Assembly: GCA_963740945.1 (NCBI GenBank)
Contig: CAVUGE010000014.1
Span: 1-64,000 of the forward strand
Source of the DNA: CAVQBP01 sp963740945
Lineage (GTDB): Bacteria; Bacteroidota; Ignavibacteria; Ignavibacteriales; Ignavibacteriaceae
Length of the DNA stretch: 64,000 nucleotides
Direction of reading: 5' to 3'
Shown: in pieces, positions 27,301 through 35,218 of the stretch
Layout of the letters: every line of letters starts with the position of its first letter
Position numbering within the stretch: the stretch's first letter is position 1
The notes under the pieces: generated by a model
Database searches by the model: none
What the model was told of the DNA's origin: nothing
What the model saw: the letters and a program-made list of their open reading frames with translations, nothing else
Translations under genes and position numbers: made by a program

Positions 27301-27514
27301 TGATGTAACTGATAGAATTAAAGTCAAATTTACCGGCAGCAAAGAGTTAATCAATGCGGTGAATTCTTTTCATGATTATATCTCTAACGAAACTCTGGCT
27401 GAAAAACTTATAAATGACGATAAATTTAATGGGGGAGTCAATCAAAATTGGAAAATCGGGGAGTTTGAATGCTCCATTCATCTTGAAAAGATTAATTTTC
27501 AAAAGGAGAGTTAA
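24353..27514 (+). CDS. ileS: isoleucyl-tRNA synthetase
   Basis: A 1053-residue class I synthetase. The first signature is the variant GKPGIHHVMSR (near residues 51-61) in place of HIGH, and the second is QKMSKSKGN. The CP1 editing region (TTTPWTLISNVALAVG) and the GWDTHGLPVEIEVEK segment are present, as are the anticodon-binding helices (WYVRRCRRRFW). The sequence belongs to the longer, eukaryote-like IleRS type found in many Bacteroidota. It attaches isoleucine to tRNA-Ile and is essential unless a second copy exists. The 92-base gap before it is the only break in the operon. Confidence 0.97.
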   Translation: MFKQYTDINYPEIEEKILKFWQENKIFEKSISSRPESKLFIFYEGPPTANGKPGIHHVMSRTLKDLVCRYKTLDGYRVERKAGWDTHGLPVEIEVEKKLGIKHKSEVADYGVEKYNQACRESVFIYLELWEKMTTRMGYWVDLDSAYVTLTNNYIESVWWALKTLFDKGLIYKDYKIVPQDPKSETVLSSHELALGYKETKDPSVYVYFKIKNSDSYFLVWTTTPWTLISNVALAVGNNIVYVKIKTNDKKLILAKDRLSVIDGDYEILDEIKGSDLEGTEYDQLFDYLKVEKKAFYVTLANFVSTEDGSGIVHIAPAFGQDDYELSKKYNLPMLQPVTRAGIFTDEITDFAGQFVKDADKGIIYKLKQEDKLYKKETIVHSYPFSWRHEDVPVIYYARESWFIRTTSIADRMVALNKTINWQPPEVGAGRFGNWLEENKDWALSRDRFWATPLPIWVNDDGDMFAVGSIEELNNGFVEDNGERIPVKDFQQLDLHKPFVDRILFEKNGKIYKRTPELIDVWFDSGAMPFAQYHYPFENKDWFENHAFPADFICEGIDQTRGWFYTLHAIATMLFNTVAYKNIVVNELILDKNGQKMSKSKGNTVDPFMLFEKFGADSTRWYLITNSPPWRPTLFDEDGLTEVQRKFFGTLLNTYSFFALYANIDKFKFEENLVDYSERPEIDRWIISKLNSLIEDYKTWMDDYDMTRAARAVANFTIDHLSNWYVRRCRRRFWKSEMNKNKISAYQTLYECLINICKLISPFAPFTSEEIYQNLNSVTGKENFESVHVSYLPQSLFLDKELEVKMEIAQKVVYLTRTMRAKANLKVRQPLKKIMVVVNKDKFDALSKMKDVILDEVNIKDLIILDNDSGIVSKSAKPNFKSIGPKFGKKVNQVANAIRNFSSKEISSLEAQNSLLVNINGEEINISKDDVEIVSSEITGWVVESEEDVTVAIDTELTNELIAEGLAREFVNRVQNMRKDAGFDVTDRIKVKFTGSKELINAVNSFHDYISNETLAEKLINDDKFNGGVNQNWKIGEFECSIHLEKINFQKES

Positions 27515-27518
27515 GAAA

Positions 27519-28238
27519 ATGGCAAAAAAAACAACTAAACAATCTTCGCCAAATCTATCATCTAAAAAATCTTCTCCGGATAAGGTTTCTGATAAGAAGA
27601 AATCTCCTTCAAGATCTTCTGCAGCTAAATCTGCTAAAAAAACTGTAGCTGCAAAAAAACCTTCTACAGCTAAATCTCCTAAAGCTGTAAAAAAAATAAG
27701 TAAAAAATCTATTGATACACAAAAGACACAGAAAAGGACTATGGCTAAAAGAACAAAAAAGAAAGATGAAGTAAAAGTTGAAAATACTACAACTCAGACT
27801 GAATCTAAACCTAAGGCTATTGAAAATATTAAAGGCTACAGCCAGAAAGATTTAGATCATTTCAGACAAATTATTATGGAAAAAAGAGATGAAATTATTG
27901 ATCAACTTCAAAATTTAAAAGATCAGATGCTGGATCCGACTACCGGAGAATATATAAATGAAAATTCTCCCTATTCTTTGCATATGGCTGAACAAGGTAC
28001 CGATGCTATGGAAAGAGAAAAAACTTTCCTTTATGCCCAAAGAGAAAATAAATTCTTGGGTTACCTTGAAGATGCTTTGAAAAGAATTGATGCTGGAACT
28101 TATGGCATTTGTATCGAGTGTATAGAAGAACCACAGCATTTATGCGATACCTGCCCGCTGGTTCCTAAAGCAAGATTGGAAGCTGTACCGCATAGTCAGC
28201 TCTGTCTGCCCATTAAGCAGCGTCAGGAAAAAAGATGA
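27519..28238 (+). CDS. DksA/TraR-type protein with a histone-H1-like N-terminal tail
   Basis: A 239-residue protein. I place the start at 27519, where AAGGAG stands ten bases before ATG; an upstream in-frame start would overlap ileS by 101 bases. Residues 1-95 are almost only Lys, Ser, Ala, Thr and Pro, with repeated SPKAVKK/AAKK-like blocks as in histone H1 and Hc1 proteins. Residues 105-190 match the coiled-coil part of the DksA/TraR family (YSQKDLDHFRQIIMEKRDEI). The zinc region has CIEC, then HLCDTC, then a lone Cys near the end (SQLCLPIKQ), so the four cysteines are spaced C-x2-C-x8-C-x2-C instead of the usual C-x2-C-x17-C-x2-C. It may modulate RNA polymerase, DNA compaction, or both. 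Confidence 0.85.
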   Translation: MAKKTTKQSSPNLSSKKSSPDKVSDKKKSPSRSSAAKSAKKTVAAKKPSTAKSPKAVKKISKKSIDTQKTQKRTMAKRTKKKDEVKVENTTTQTESKPKAIENIKGYSQKDLDHFRQIIMEKRDEIIDQLQNLKDQMLDPTTGEYINENSPYSLHMAEQGTDAMEREKTFLYAQRENKFLGYLEDALKRIDAGTYGICIECIEEPQHLCDTCPLVPKARLEAVPHSQLCLPIKQRQEKR

Positions 28239-28261
28239 ATTGATTTTGTAAGGAATAAATT

Positions 28262-28858
28262 TTGAGATTATTATTCGTTTCATTTGGTATTTTTATTATT
28301 GACCAGGTTTCTAAAATCTTAGTTAAAGGAATTTCTATCCCCTTTTTAAAAATATTTCATCGTGGTATGTACCCCGGACAAAGAATCCCTGTAATTGGAG
28401 ACCTGTTCAGCATTACTTTCGTTGAAAATCCGGGAATTGCTTTCGGAATTGATTTTGGATCAAATTTCAAACTCCTAATTTCCATTTTTACCATTGCAGC
28501 CACTATAGGTTTACTTATCTATTTTTATCATATTAGGGAAAAAAGTTTTAGCTTAAGACTCTCAATTGCAATTATTATTGGCGGTGCATTTGGGAATCTA
28601 ATTGATAGAATTTTCTACGGATATTTCTATGGTTACTCTTCTTTATTTTATGGAAGGGTTGTCGATTTTTTTGATTTTAGAATATTTAATTTATTCCTTT
28701 TCAACAGAACTTTCGGTAATTATATTTTTAACGTTGCGGATATGGCTGTAACAGTTGGAGTTATTTTACTACTGTTTAATTTTCATAGACGTTCTGCTGA
28801 TGATAATCTTAAAGAGCAAATTACACAACTACCGGATTTAGTAGAAAATAAGGATTAG
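28262..28858 (+). CDS. lspA: lipoprotein signal peptidase (first tandem copy)
   Basis: A 198-residue four-helix membrane aspartyl protease that removes the signal peptide of lipoproteins. The catalytic motifs are intact: ENPGIAFGI, GNLIDRIFYG (first Asp) and FNVADMAVTVG (second Asp), with RVVDFFDF between them. Start TTG at 28262 gives the MRLLFVSFGIFIIDQ beginning shared by the second copy, and lies 23 bases after the dksA-like gene. Both copies have their active sites, so neither is a relic. Confidence 0.95.
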   Translation: MRLLFVSFGIFIIDQVSKILVKGISIPFLKIFHRGMYPGQRIPVIGDLFSITFVENPGIAFGIDFGSNFKLLISIFTIAATIGLLIYFYHIREKSFSLRLSIAIIIGGAFGNLIDRIFYGYFYGYSSLFYGRVVDFFDFRIFNLFLFNRTFGNYIFNVADMAVTVGVILLLFNFHRRSADDNLKEQITQLPDLVENKD

Positions 28859-28859
28859 A

Positions 28860-29543
28860 TTGAGAATTCTGCTTGTCTCCTTCGTAATTGTTATAATAGA
28901 TCAATTAACAAAGGTTTTCGTTAAAGGTTTTTCAATCCCTTTTTTAGATATTTATTACAAAGGGATGTATAATGGACAGAAAATTCCTATCTTCGGCGAT
29001 TTTTTTAGAATTACCTTTATTGAAAATCCTGGTATGGCTTTTGGCTTTGATCCCGGGTTAAGTTATAAACTTTGGATTTCAATATTCTCTCTAGCAGCTG
29101 GTATCGGACTAATTTTTTACCTATACATAATTAAAAATCAAAGATATACTCTCCGACTCGCTATTGCTTTTATTTTAGGCGGTGCAGTAGGCAATCTCAT
29201 AGATAGAATGTTTTATGGAATATTTTATGGGTACGCCCCCTTGTTTTACGGAAGAGTAGTTGATTTTTTGGATTTCGATTTCTTTAATTTAACTCTTTTC
29301 GGTAGAAGTTATGATCGATGGCCTATCTTTAATATAGCCGATTCGGCAGTTACAATTGGGGTAATTATTCTTCTTTTTTTCTATAAAAAACCGAAAACTG
29401 AAATGCTGGTCATCGAGGAAGTCGGTAATAAAATTGAAATTAGAGAAGTATCGGAAGATGAACAAAAAATTAACAATGATAGATTGAATAAAGAAGATTA
29501 TCAAAATGACCAACCTGGTAAAGGAAAAAACCTACCGGATTGA
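28860..29543 (+). CDS. lspA: lipoprotein signal peptidase (second tandem copy)
   Basis: A 227-residue paralogue that aligns end to end with the copy 1 base upstream (MRILLVSFVIVIIDQ; ENPGMAFGF; GNLIDRMFYG; RVVDFLDF; FNIADSAVTIG) and keeps both catalytic aspartates. It differs mainly by a 30-residue acidic and polar tail after the last helix. The start is TTG at 28860. Two active-site-complete signal peptidases in a row suggest recent duplication with retention, perhaps for different lipoprotein classes or antibiotic tolerance (inference). Its 3' end overlaps rluD by 38 bases. Confidence 0.93.
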   Translation: MRILLVSFVIVIIDQLTKVFVKGFSIPFLDIYYKGMYNGQKIPIFGDFFRITFIENPGMAFGFDPGLSYKLWISIFSLAAGIGLIFYLYIIKNQRYTLRLAIAFILGGAVGNLIDRMFYGIFYGYAPLFYGRVVDFLDFDFFNLTLFGRSYDRWPIFNIADSAVTIGVIILLFFYKKPKTEMLVIEEVGNKIEIREVSEDEQKINNDRLNKEDYQNDQPGKGKNLPD

Positions 29544-30486
29544 AGTCCCAGCGGGAAAAAAGAAAGAACGATTGGATATCTTTCTTTCTAATTGTATTGA
29601 AAATGCAACCCGTTCCAAAATTCAAAAATTAATCGAAGCTCACTTTGTTACTGTAAATGCGAAATTTGTAAAACCAAGTTACAAGGTTCTGCCTTATGAT
29701 TTGATTGTAGCTACCTATCCCGTAACTCCCCATCCGGAAAATGCTGAACCTGAAGATATTCCCCTTAATATAATTTATGAAGATGAATTCTTATTGGTTG
29801 TAAATAAGCCTGCCGGAATGGTTGCCCATCCTGCTTATGCTAATTATACCGGGACACTCGTAAATGCTCTTCTTCATCATACAAAAAACTTGAGTAGTAC
29901 AAATCAGCCTGGAAGGCCTGGAATTGTTCACCGCCTCGATAAAGATACCAGTGGCCTGCTGGTTGTAGCAAAAGATGATTTCACTCATTCAAGATTGTCT
30001 TATCAATTTTCCAAACATAATATCGAGAGGGAATATTGGGCTGTCTGCTGGGGGCATTTTGATAAAAAAAATGGTAAAATTGAAAGAAATATTGCTCGAA
30101 GTAAAAAAGATAGGAAAAAGTTTTCTGTAAGTGAATCAGAAGGTAAAACTGCCGTTACTCATTATGAAATGCTCGAAGAATATGAATTTGCATCCCTGGT
30201 AAAATTAAATCTTGAAACCGGCAGAACCCATCAAATTAGGGTTCACCTTTATTCTATTTCTCATCCTGTCTTTGGTGATCCTGTATACGGAGGTAGACAA
30301 ATAATTTATGGTTCCGGTCTTCCTAAAATGAAAAATCAAGTTCAAAATTTATTTGAAATAATGAAGCGGCAGGCATTGCACGCTAAAACATTAGGATTTA
30401 TTCATCCGCATACAAAAGAAAAAATAAGATTCGATTCCGACCTTCCTGATGATATGAAAGAATTAATAAATAAATTAAAAATTTAA
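29506..30486 (+). CDS. rluD: 23S rRNA pseudouridine synthase RluD family
   Basis: A 326-residue enzyme with an N-terminal S4 RNA-binding region (KERLDIFLSNCIENATRSKI, about 18-37) and the RluA/RluD catalytic core. The active-site motif RPGIVHRLDKDTSGLLVVAK (Asp in HRLDKDTSG) and the later ETGRTHQIRVHL are intact. Length and S4 domain fit RluD, which modifies the helix-69 loop of 23S rRNA, more than RluA. The ATG at 29506 lies inside the lspA tail in another frame, showing tight packing; translational coupling is likely. Confidence 0.95.
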   Translation: MTNLVKEKTYRIEVPAGKKKERLDIFLSNCIENATRSKIQKLIEAHFVTVNAKFVKPSYKVLPYDLIVATYPVTPHPENAEPEDIPLNIIYEDEFLLVVNKPAGMVAHPAYANYTGTLVNALLHHTKNLSSTNQPGRPGIVHRLDKDTSGLLVVAKDDFTHSRLSYQFSKHNIEREYWAVCWGHFDKKNGKIERNIARSKKDRKKFSVSESEGKTAVTHYEMLEEYEFASLVKLNLETGRTHQIRVHLYSISHPVFGDPVYGGRQIIYGSGLPKMKNQVQNLFEIMKRQALHAKTLGFIHPHTKEKIRFDSDLPDDMKELINKLKI

Positions 30487-30571
30487 TTTAAATGATGTTG
30501 ATCCTTGCCTATCCTTCTGAAAAAATTGACAATAATTGCTTTACTTGTTTTTTGCAATTTGAAATTTCTCT

Positions 30572-30606
30572 GTCTCTATACTCACATCTCAATACTCAAT
30601 ACTAAA
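30572..30606. repeat. heptanucleotide tandem repeat, 5 units
   Basis: Read in sevens from 30572: GTCTCTA, TACTCAC, ATCTCAA, TACTCAA, TACTAAA. Four of the five units differ by one or two bases from those at 37079-37106. The array lies between the convergent rluD and serA ends. Confidence 0.8.
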
Positions 30607-30608
30607 AA

Positions 30609-31808
30609 TTACAATTCCACCATCGATATATCAATTATCTCATCTTCCTTTTCAGGCATTTCTTTTAATATTTTATCTGATGGTTTGGAATCTAATTTAA
30701 TTGTACAACATGCTGTCTTTTCTCCATCAAATATTACATTTTCCATTTCCTGTGCATTAATTCTCTCTTCACTTAATAGTCTCAACACACGTGCAAGTAC
30801 TCCCGGTTTATCAAAATGTCTAACAACAAGCTGATATTTAGCTGCGGTTTTTTTACACCTGTTTACCCAATTCCTTATTTCACCAAGTTCAATATAGTTC
30901 TTAATAATATTGCATGTTTCTTCGGCAACAGCATTTTGAGCCTGTTCTGTAGACGCTCCAATATGATGGGTAACGTAAACATTTTTAATGCTTGAAATTT
31001 CACTTTTAAGTTCACCTTCTTTACCTTCCGGTTCCCCATTGAAAACATCTATCCCTGCAAATATTTTTTCTTCTTTAACTGCACTTAATAATGCATCTTC
31101 ATCCACAACACCTGCTCTTGAAGTATTTATGAAATAAGCACCTTTTTTTAATTTATTTATTAAGTCTTTGGAAATAATTTTTTTAGTATCTGCATTCTGT
31201 GCTAAATGAACAGAAATTATATCTGACTTTTCAAACAGCTCACTTAGAGTATCAATTTTATCGATACCAAGGATTTGAGCCTTTTCATCAGTTAAAGATC
31301 TTGACCAGCCAATGACCTTTAAACCAAATGCTTGTGCACGGTAAATAAGCTCTGTACCGATCTGACCCACCCCAACTATACCTAAAGTTTTACCAAATAA
31401 ACCGTCTGCCTTCGAATATAATGCTTTATTCCATCTTCTGTTACGGAAATCAATAACGTTTTCCGGGATCCGTCTATCTATTGCACAGATTAGTCCCATT
31501 GCCAGCTCAGCTACGGCAATACTGTTTTTTCCAGGACAATTTGCAACAAATATTCCTTTTTCATTTGCCGTATTAATATTAATATTATTGACTCCCGCTC
31601 CTGCACGTATAATTAAACTGAGTTTATTTGATTTATTTATACATTCAGCGTTTACTACTGTTGAACGAACAATCAATATATCAACATCTTTAATGTTATT
31701 GTAGAGTTCATTCTCTTTTAACTTTGGCTCATATATTAATTCTCGAACCAGGTTTTTAATTTGTTCTACATATTGTTCTGGAAATTTATCTGCAATTAGT
31801 ACTTTCAT
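30609..31808 (-). CDS. serA: D-3-phosphoglycerate dehydrogenase
   Basis: A 399-residue enzyme for the first step of serine synthesis, 3-phosphoglycerate to 3-phosphohydroxypyruvate. The NAD motif GKTLGIVGVGQIGTEL (about 140-155), the NTSRAGVVDEDAL strand and the HHIGASTEQAQN motif with the catalytic His are present. A C-terminal ACT-like domain (KPGVLARVLRLLSEERINAQ, then a strand with ACCTIKLD) may sense serine. The ATG follows AAAGGGTGAG. It is the last gene of the reverse operon and ends in a heptad array. Confidence 0.93.
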   Translation of the reverse strand: MKVLIADKFPEQYVEQIKNLVRELIYEPKLKENELYNNIKDVDILIVRSTVVNAECINKSNKLSLIIRAGAGVNNININTANEKGIFVANCPGKNSIAVAELAMGLICAIDRRIPENVIDFRNRRWNKALYSKADGLFGKTLGIVGVGQIGTELIYRAQAFGLKVIGWSRSLTDEKAQILGIDKIDTLSELFEKSDIISVHLAQNADTKKIISKDLINKLKKGAYFINTSRAGVVDEDALLSAVKEEKIFAGIDVFNGEPEGKEGELKSEISSIKNVYVTHHIGASTEQAQNAVAEETCNIIKNYIELGEIRNWVNRCKKTAAKYQLVVRHFDKPGVLARVLRLLSEERINAQEMENVIFDGEKTACCTIKLDSKPSDKILKEMPEKEDEIIDISMVEL

Positions 31809-31877
31809 ATTCTCACCCTTTTAAATTTTTATTATTAAGTGAAATTTAGTAGAAATTTTAATTTTGAATTAATCTTT

Positions 31878-33554
31878 CTATATCATTGGAATTTTTATAT
31901 TAAACTTTTTTGCATTTTCAATGGCTTTTTCATATCCGGCATCGGCATGACGGATTATTCCCGTTGCCGGATCATAATTTAAGACATTATTTAATCTTCT
32001 CTCTGCTTCTTTTGTTCCATCGGCAACTATCACCATACCTGCATGAATTGAATTTCCAATTCCCACACCGCCTCCATGATGTAAAGATACCCAGCTTGCC
32101 CCTCCGATCGTATTCATTAATATATTTAATATTGGCCAGTCAGCAATTGCGTCACTCCCATCTTTCATTCCTTCTGTTTCTCTATTTGGGGAGGCTACCG
32201 AACCGCAGTCAAGATGATCCCTGCCGATTACTATTGGTGCACTAACTTTTCCGGTTGCTACAAGATCGTTAAATATTTTCCCCATTTTTGCTCTTTCACC
32301 GTATCCCAGCCAGCAGATTCTTGACGGCAGTCCCTGGAAATGAACTCTCTTTTGAGCTAAATCTATCCAGTTGCAGAGTGATCTATTTTCGGGAAATGTC
32401 TCCTTAACTGCCTCATCCGTAACGTATATATCTTCAGGATCTCCCGATAAGGCTGCCCATCTAAAGGGCCCTTTCCCGTCACAAAATAAAGGTCTTATAA
32501 ATTCAGGTACAAAACCTGGAATATTAAAAGCATTCGCTACTCCATTATCTTTTGCTTCTCCGCGAATATTGTTGCCGTAATCAAAAGTTATCGAACCTCT
32601 TTTTTGAAATTCCAGCATTGCATTTACATGTTTTACAATAGTTCTTTTTGCTGCCCTGATATATTCTGATGGGTTATTTTGTCTTAATGAATATGCATCC
32701 TCCAGACTCATACCCATAGGTACATAGCCATTCAATGTATCATGTGCTGATGTTTGATCGGTCAGAATGTCAGGGATGATATTTTTATCTAATATTTGCG
32801 GTAAAATTTCTCCCGCATTTCCAACTAATCCCACTGAAAGAGCTTCCTTGTTTTTCTTCGCGTCCAGAACTAATCTAATTGCATCATCAAGGTTTTCTGA
32901 AAGGATATCAATATAGCCGGTCTCTATTCTTTTCTGAATTCGTTTTTTATCAACTTCAATTCCAAGGAAAGCAGCACCATTCATTGTTGCTGCCAATGGT
33001 TGTGCACCACCCATTCCCCCAAGTCCTGATGTTAATAGAAATTTCCCTGCGAGAGTCCCATTTTCATCATTTTGTGAGAAATGTTTCCTCCCGCATTCAG
33101 CAAAAGTTTCATAAGTCCCCTGCAGTATTCCTTGCGTTCCAATGTATATCCAGCTCCCTGCAGTCATTTGACCATACATTGTTAAACCAAGATTTTCTAA
33201 TCTCCTGAATTCATCCCAATTAGCCCATTTTGGAACAAGCATCGAATTTGAAATAATTACTCGTGGGGCATTGCTATTTGTCTTTAATATGCCTACCGGT
33301 TTACCCGATTGAATTAGAAGTGTTTCATCATCTTCAAGTTCCTTTAAAGAAGATATGATAGCTTCATAGCAGCTCCAGTTTCTTGCTGCTTTTCCCCTTC
33401 CTCCATAGACAACAAGTTCTGACGGAATTTCTGCAACTTCAGGGTCTAAATTGTTCATTAACATTCGCATCGCCGCTTCCTGCAGCCATCCCTTACATGA
33501 AATTGTTGACCCCCGTGGGGCTTTAATTTTAATTTTTTCTGTATCAGTTATCAT
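31878..33554 (-). CDS. hutU: urocanate hydratase
   Basis: A 558-residue enzyme that adds water to urocanate in histidine breakdown, with a tightly bound NAD. The beginning IKIKAPRGSTISCKGWLQEAA, the NAD site SGLGGMGGAQPLA and the catalytic stretch HDTLNGYVPMGM (in context DQTSAHDTLNG) fit the family, and the end contains SWVSLHHGGGVGIGNS. The length is normal. None of the other hut genes (hutH, hutI, hutG) are in the window; it stands alone between serA and an unrelated gene pair. Confidence 0.96.
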   Translation of the reverse strand: MITDTEKIKIKAPRGSTISCKGWLQEAAMRMLMNNLDPEVAEIPSELVVYGGRGKAARNWSCYEAIISSLKELEDDETLLIQSGKPVGILKTNSNAPRVIISNSMLVPKWANWDEFRRLENLGLTMYGQMTAGSWIYIGTQGILQGTYETFAECGRKHFSQNDENGTLAGKFLLTSGLGGMGGAQPLAATMNGAAFLGIEVDKKRIQKRIETGYIDILSENLDDAIRLVLDAKKNKEALSVGLVGNAGEILPQILDKNIIPDILTDQTSAHDTLNGYVPMGMSLEDAYSLRQNNPSEYIRAAKRTIVKHVNAMLEFQKRGSITFDYGNNIRGEAKDNGVANAFNIPGFVPEFIRPLFCDGKGPFRWAALSGDPEDIYVTDEAVKETFPENRSLCNWIDLAQKRVHFQGLPSRICWLGYGERAKMGKIFNDLVATGKVSAPIVIGRDHLDCGSVASPNRETEGMKDGSDAIADWPILNILMNTIGGASWVSLHHGGGVGIGNSIHAGMVIVADGTKEAERRLNNVLNYDPATGIIRHADAGYEKAIENAKKFNIKIPMI

Positions 33555-33593
33555 TTGAATTTCTCAAATAAAATTTTAACTACGTTTTACTTA

Positions 33594-33929
33594 CTAATCT
33601 TTAAAATGTACATCAAGTATGTTCTGATATTGATTCTGCATTGATTTGTATAGCCATTTTTTTAAAAACCAGCTCTTCTTTATCTGACCTTTAAGATATT
33701 TAGTGTTTTCTTCAAGTTGATGTTTTAGCCTGGTTCTCTCATCTTTTGTAAACTTTACAGTTTCCGAGGCACTGTTTAATTTATTTATTATTGAATTAAA
33801 TGCTCTTTCCTCTGCAAAGAAACGGTTATCCCCCCCAACTTGTTTTAAAGTTTGTCTGCAAAATGTAGTTAATAATTTCTTTTCATTTTTATCGAATTCA
33901 AAATTATAATTTGTGAATAGTTTCTTCAT
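33594..33929 (-). CDS. small hypothetical protein in the add-hutU operon
   Basis: A 111-residue charged, helical protein without signal peptide (FDKNEKKLLTTFCRQTLKQV ... ERTRLKHQLEENTKYLKGQI). It overlaps the 3' end of adenosine deaminase by 26 bases in another frame and stands 39 bases before hutU, so it belongs to that transcript. I do not recognise the family; the composition suggests a cytoplasmic helical protein. Confidence 0.65.
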   Translation of the reverse strand: MKKLFTNYNFEFDKNEKKLLTTFCRQTLKQVGGDNRFFAEERAFNSIINKLNSASETVKFTKDERTRLKHQLEENTKYLKGQIKKSWFLKKWLYKSMQNQYQNILDVHFKD

Positions 33930-35028
33930 GTGTACCTGAATAATTTTTGAATGAAAGTAAGTTGTCTCTTATCGTTTGATATCCCGGCTTTATTACCTGG
34001 TATATGTAATTCAGCCTTTCTTTATAGGGAATAAATGCCGATTTCATCGAATTAAGAGTAATTTTTTCTACATCCTCTAAATTTAGATTAAAATGTTTTA
34101 TAGCAGTCAAGAATTCTTTCGTCATTGTCGTATCACTCATCAGCCTGTCATCTGTATTTATAGTAACTCTGAATTTTTCATTATAAAACATTCCGAAGGG
34201 ATGATTCTCTATTTTATCAATAGCGCCAGTATGGACATTGCTTAATAAACAGATCTCCAGGGGAATTCTTTTATCCAGAACATACTGTGCTAGTTCTCCA
34301 AATCCTACTGCATTCCCTTTTTTATCTAAAGTTATATCTTCAATAAGATGAGTTGCATGTCCTATACGGTGTGCACCGCACCATTGAATTGCCTGCCAGA
34401 TCGACTCTTTTCCGAAGGCTTCACCTGCATGAATAGTTATATTGAAATTCGCTCTTTGTATAAACTGGAAAGCCTCTATATGCTTTTTAGGAGGAAAACC
34501 ACCCTCTTCTCCGGCTAAATCAAATCCCACAACTCCCTGATTTCTGAAGTTTACTGCCAGCTCTGCGATATCAAGCGTGTTTTTCATATTTCTCATACCG
34601 CAAAGTATTAATCCGAAACCAACTCCAAATTCTTTACTCCCTTTTTCTAATCCATTTAAAACCGCTGTAACCACATCTTCATTATATAGTCCTTTTGATG
34701 TATGGAATACCGGTGCAAATCTTGTCTCTACATAACAAACTCCGTCATTCTTCATATCCTCCATCATCTCATATGCAACCCTCTGCAGACCGTCTTTTGT
34801 TTGCATCACAGCTGTCGTAAGTTCAAATCCTTTTAGGTATTCAACTAGATTACCTTTATTTGCCCCTCTATGAAACCATGCCGCTAATTCATCAGGATCT
34901 TTAGTCGGTATTTTATTATACCTTAATTCTTTAGCTAGTTCAATTATTGTTTGGGGACGTAGCCCCCCGTCTAGATGATCATGCAGCAGTACTTTAGGAA
35001 CCGATCTTATTATTTCTTCTGTGTTCAA
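33904..35028 (-). CDS. add: adenosine deaminase
   Basis: A 374-residue zinc enzyme converting adenosine to inosine. Metal and active-site residues are in place: His16 and His18 (HDHLDGG), ITIHAGEAFGKES with the third His and catalytic Glu region, RIGHATHL, and the Asp pair in INTDDRLMS. It is the first gene of the reverse operon; its product inosine could feed the phosphorylase at 22820. Confidence 0.95.
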   Translation of the reverse strand: MNTEEIIRSVPKVLLHDHLDGGLRPQTIIELAKELRYNKIPTKDPDELAAWFHRGANKGNLVEYLKGFELTTAVMQTKDGLQRVAYEMMEDMKNDGVCYVETRFAPVFHTSKGLYNEDVVTAVLNGLEKGSKEFGVGFGLILCGMRNMKNTLDIAELAVNFRNQGVVGFDLAGEEGGFPPKKHIEAFQFIQRANFNITIHAGEAFGKESIWQAIQWCGAHRIGHATHLIEDITLDKKGNAVGFGELAQYVLDKRIPLEICLLSNVHTGAIDKIENHPFGMFYNEKFRVTINTDDRLMSDTTMTKEFLTAIKHFNLNLEDVEKITLNSMKSAFIPYKERLNYIYQVIKPGYQTIRDNLLSFKNYSGTHEETIHKL

Positions 35029-35156
35029 AAATACCTCTTTTTTGTTTAGTAAAATATTCCATTTTTAAGGTAAAATCAATTTAAATGAATTTGTCCGTTA
35101 TTTATGATTTTTTACATGTTTCTGAATAATTTTAAGCCTAAATTAACTCGCCTTTC

Positions 35157-35187
35157 TTGACTATAGAGGCTTAAAACTGTAAGTTTG
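35157..35187 (+). promoter_or_regulatory. Bacteroidetes-type promoter of the TPR lipoprotein gene
   Basis: TTG (35157-35159), exactly 20 bases, then TAAGTTTG (35180-35187) match the -33/-7 consensus TTTG/TAnnTTTG. The spacing is the same as in front of tRNA-Lys. The gene starts 31 bases downstream with GGAG before it. Confidence 0.7.
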
Positions 35188-35218
35188 ATATATAAAACCG
35201 ATTTTAAATGGAGTTGGA

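Noticed and set aside
27414..27518. Upstream extension of the DksA/TraR-like gene into ileS
   Set aside because: It would overlap ileS by 101 bases; the ATG at 27519 has a clear AAGGAG before it.
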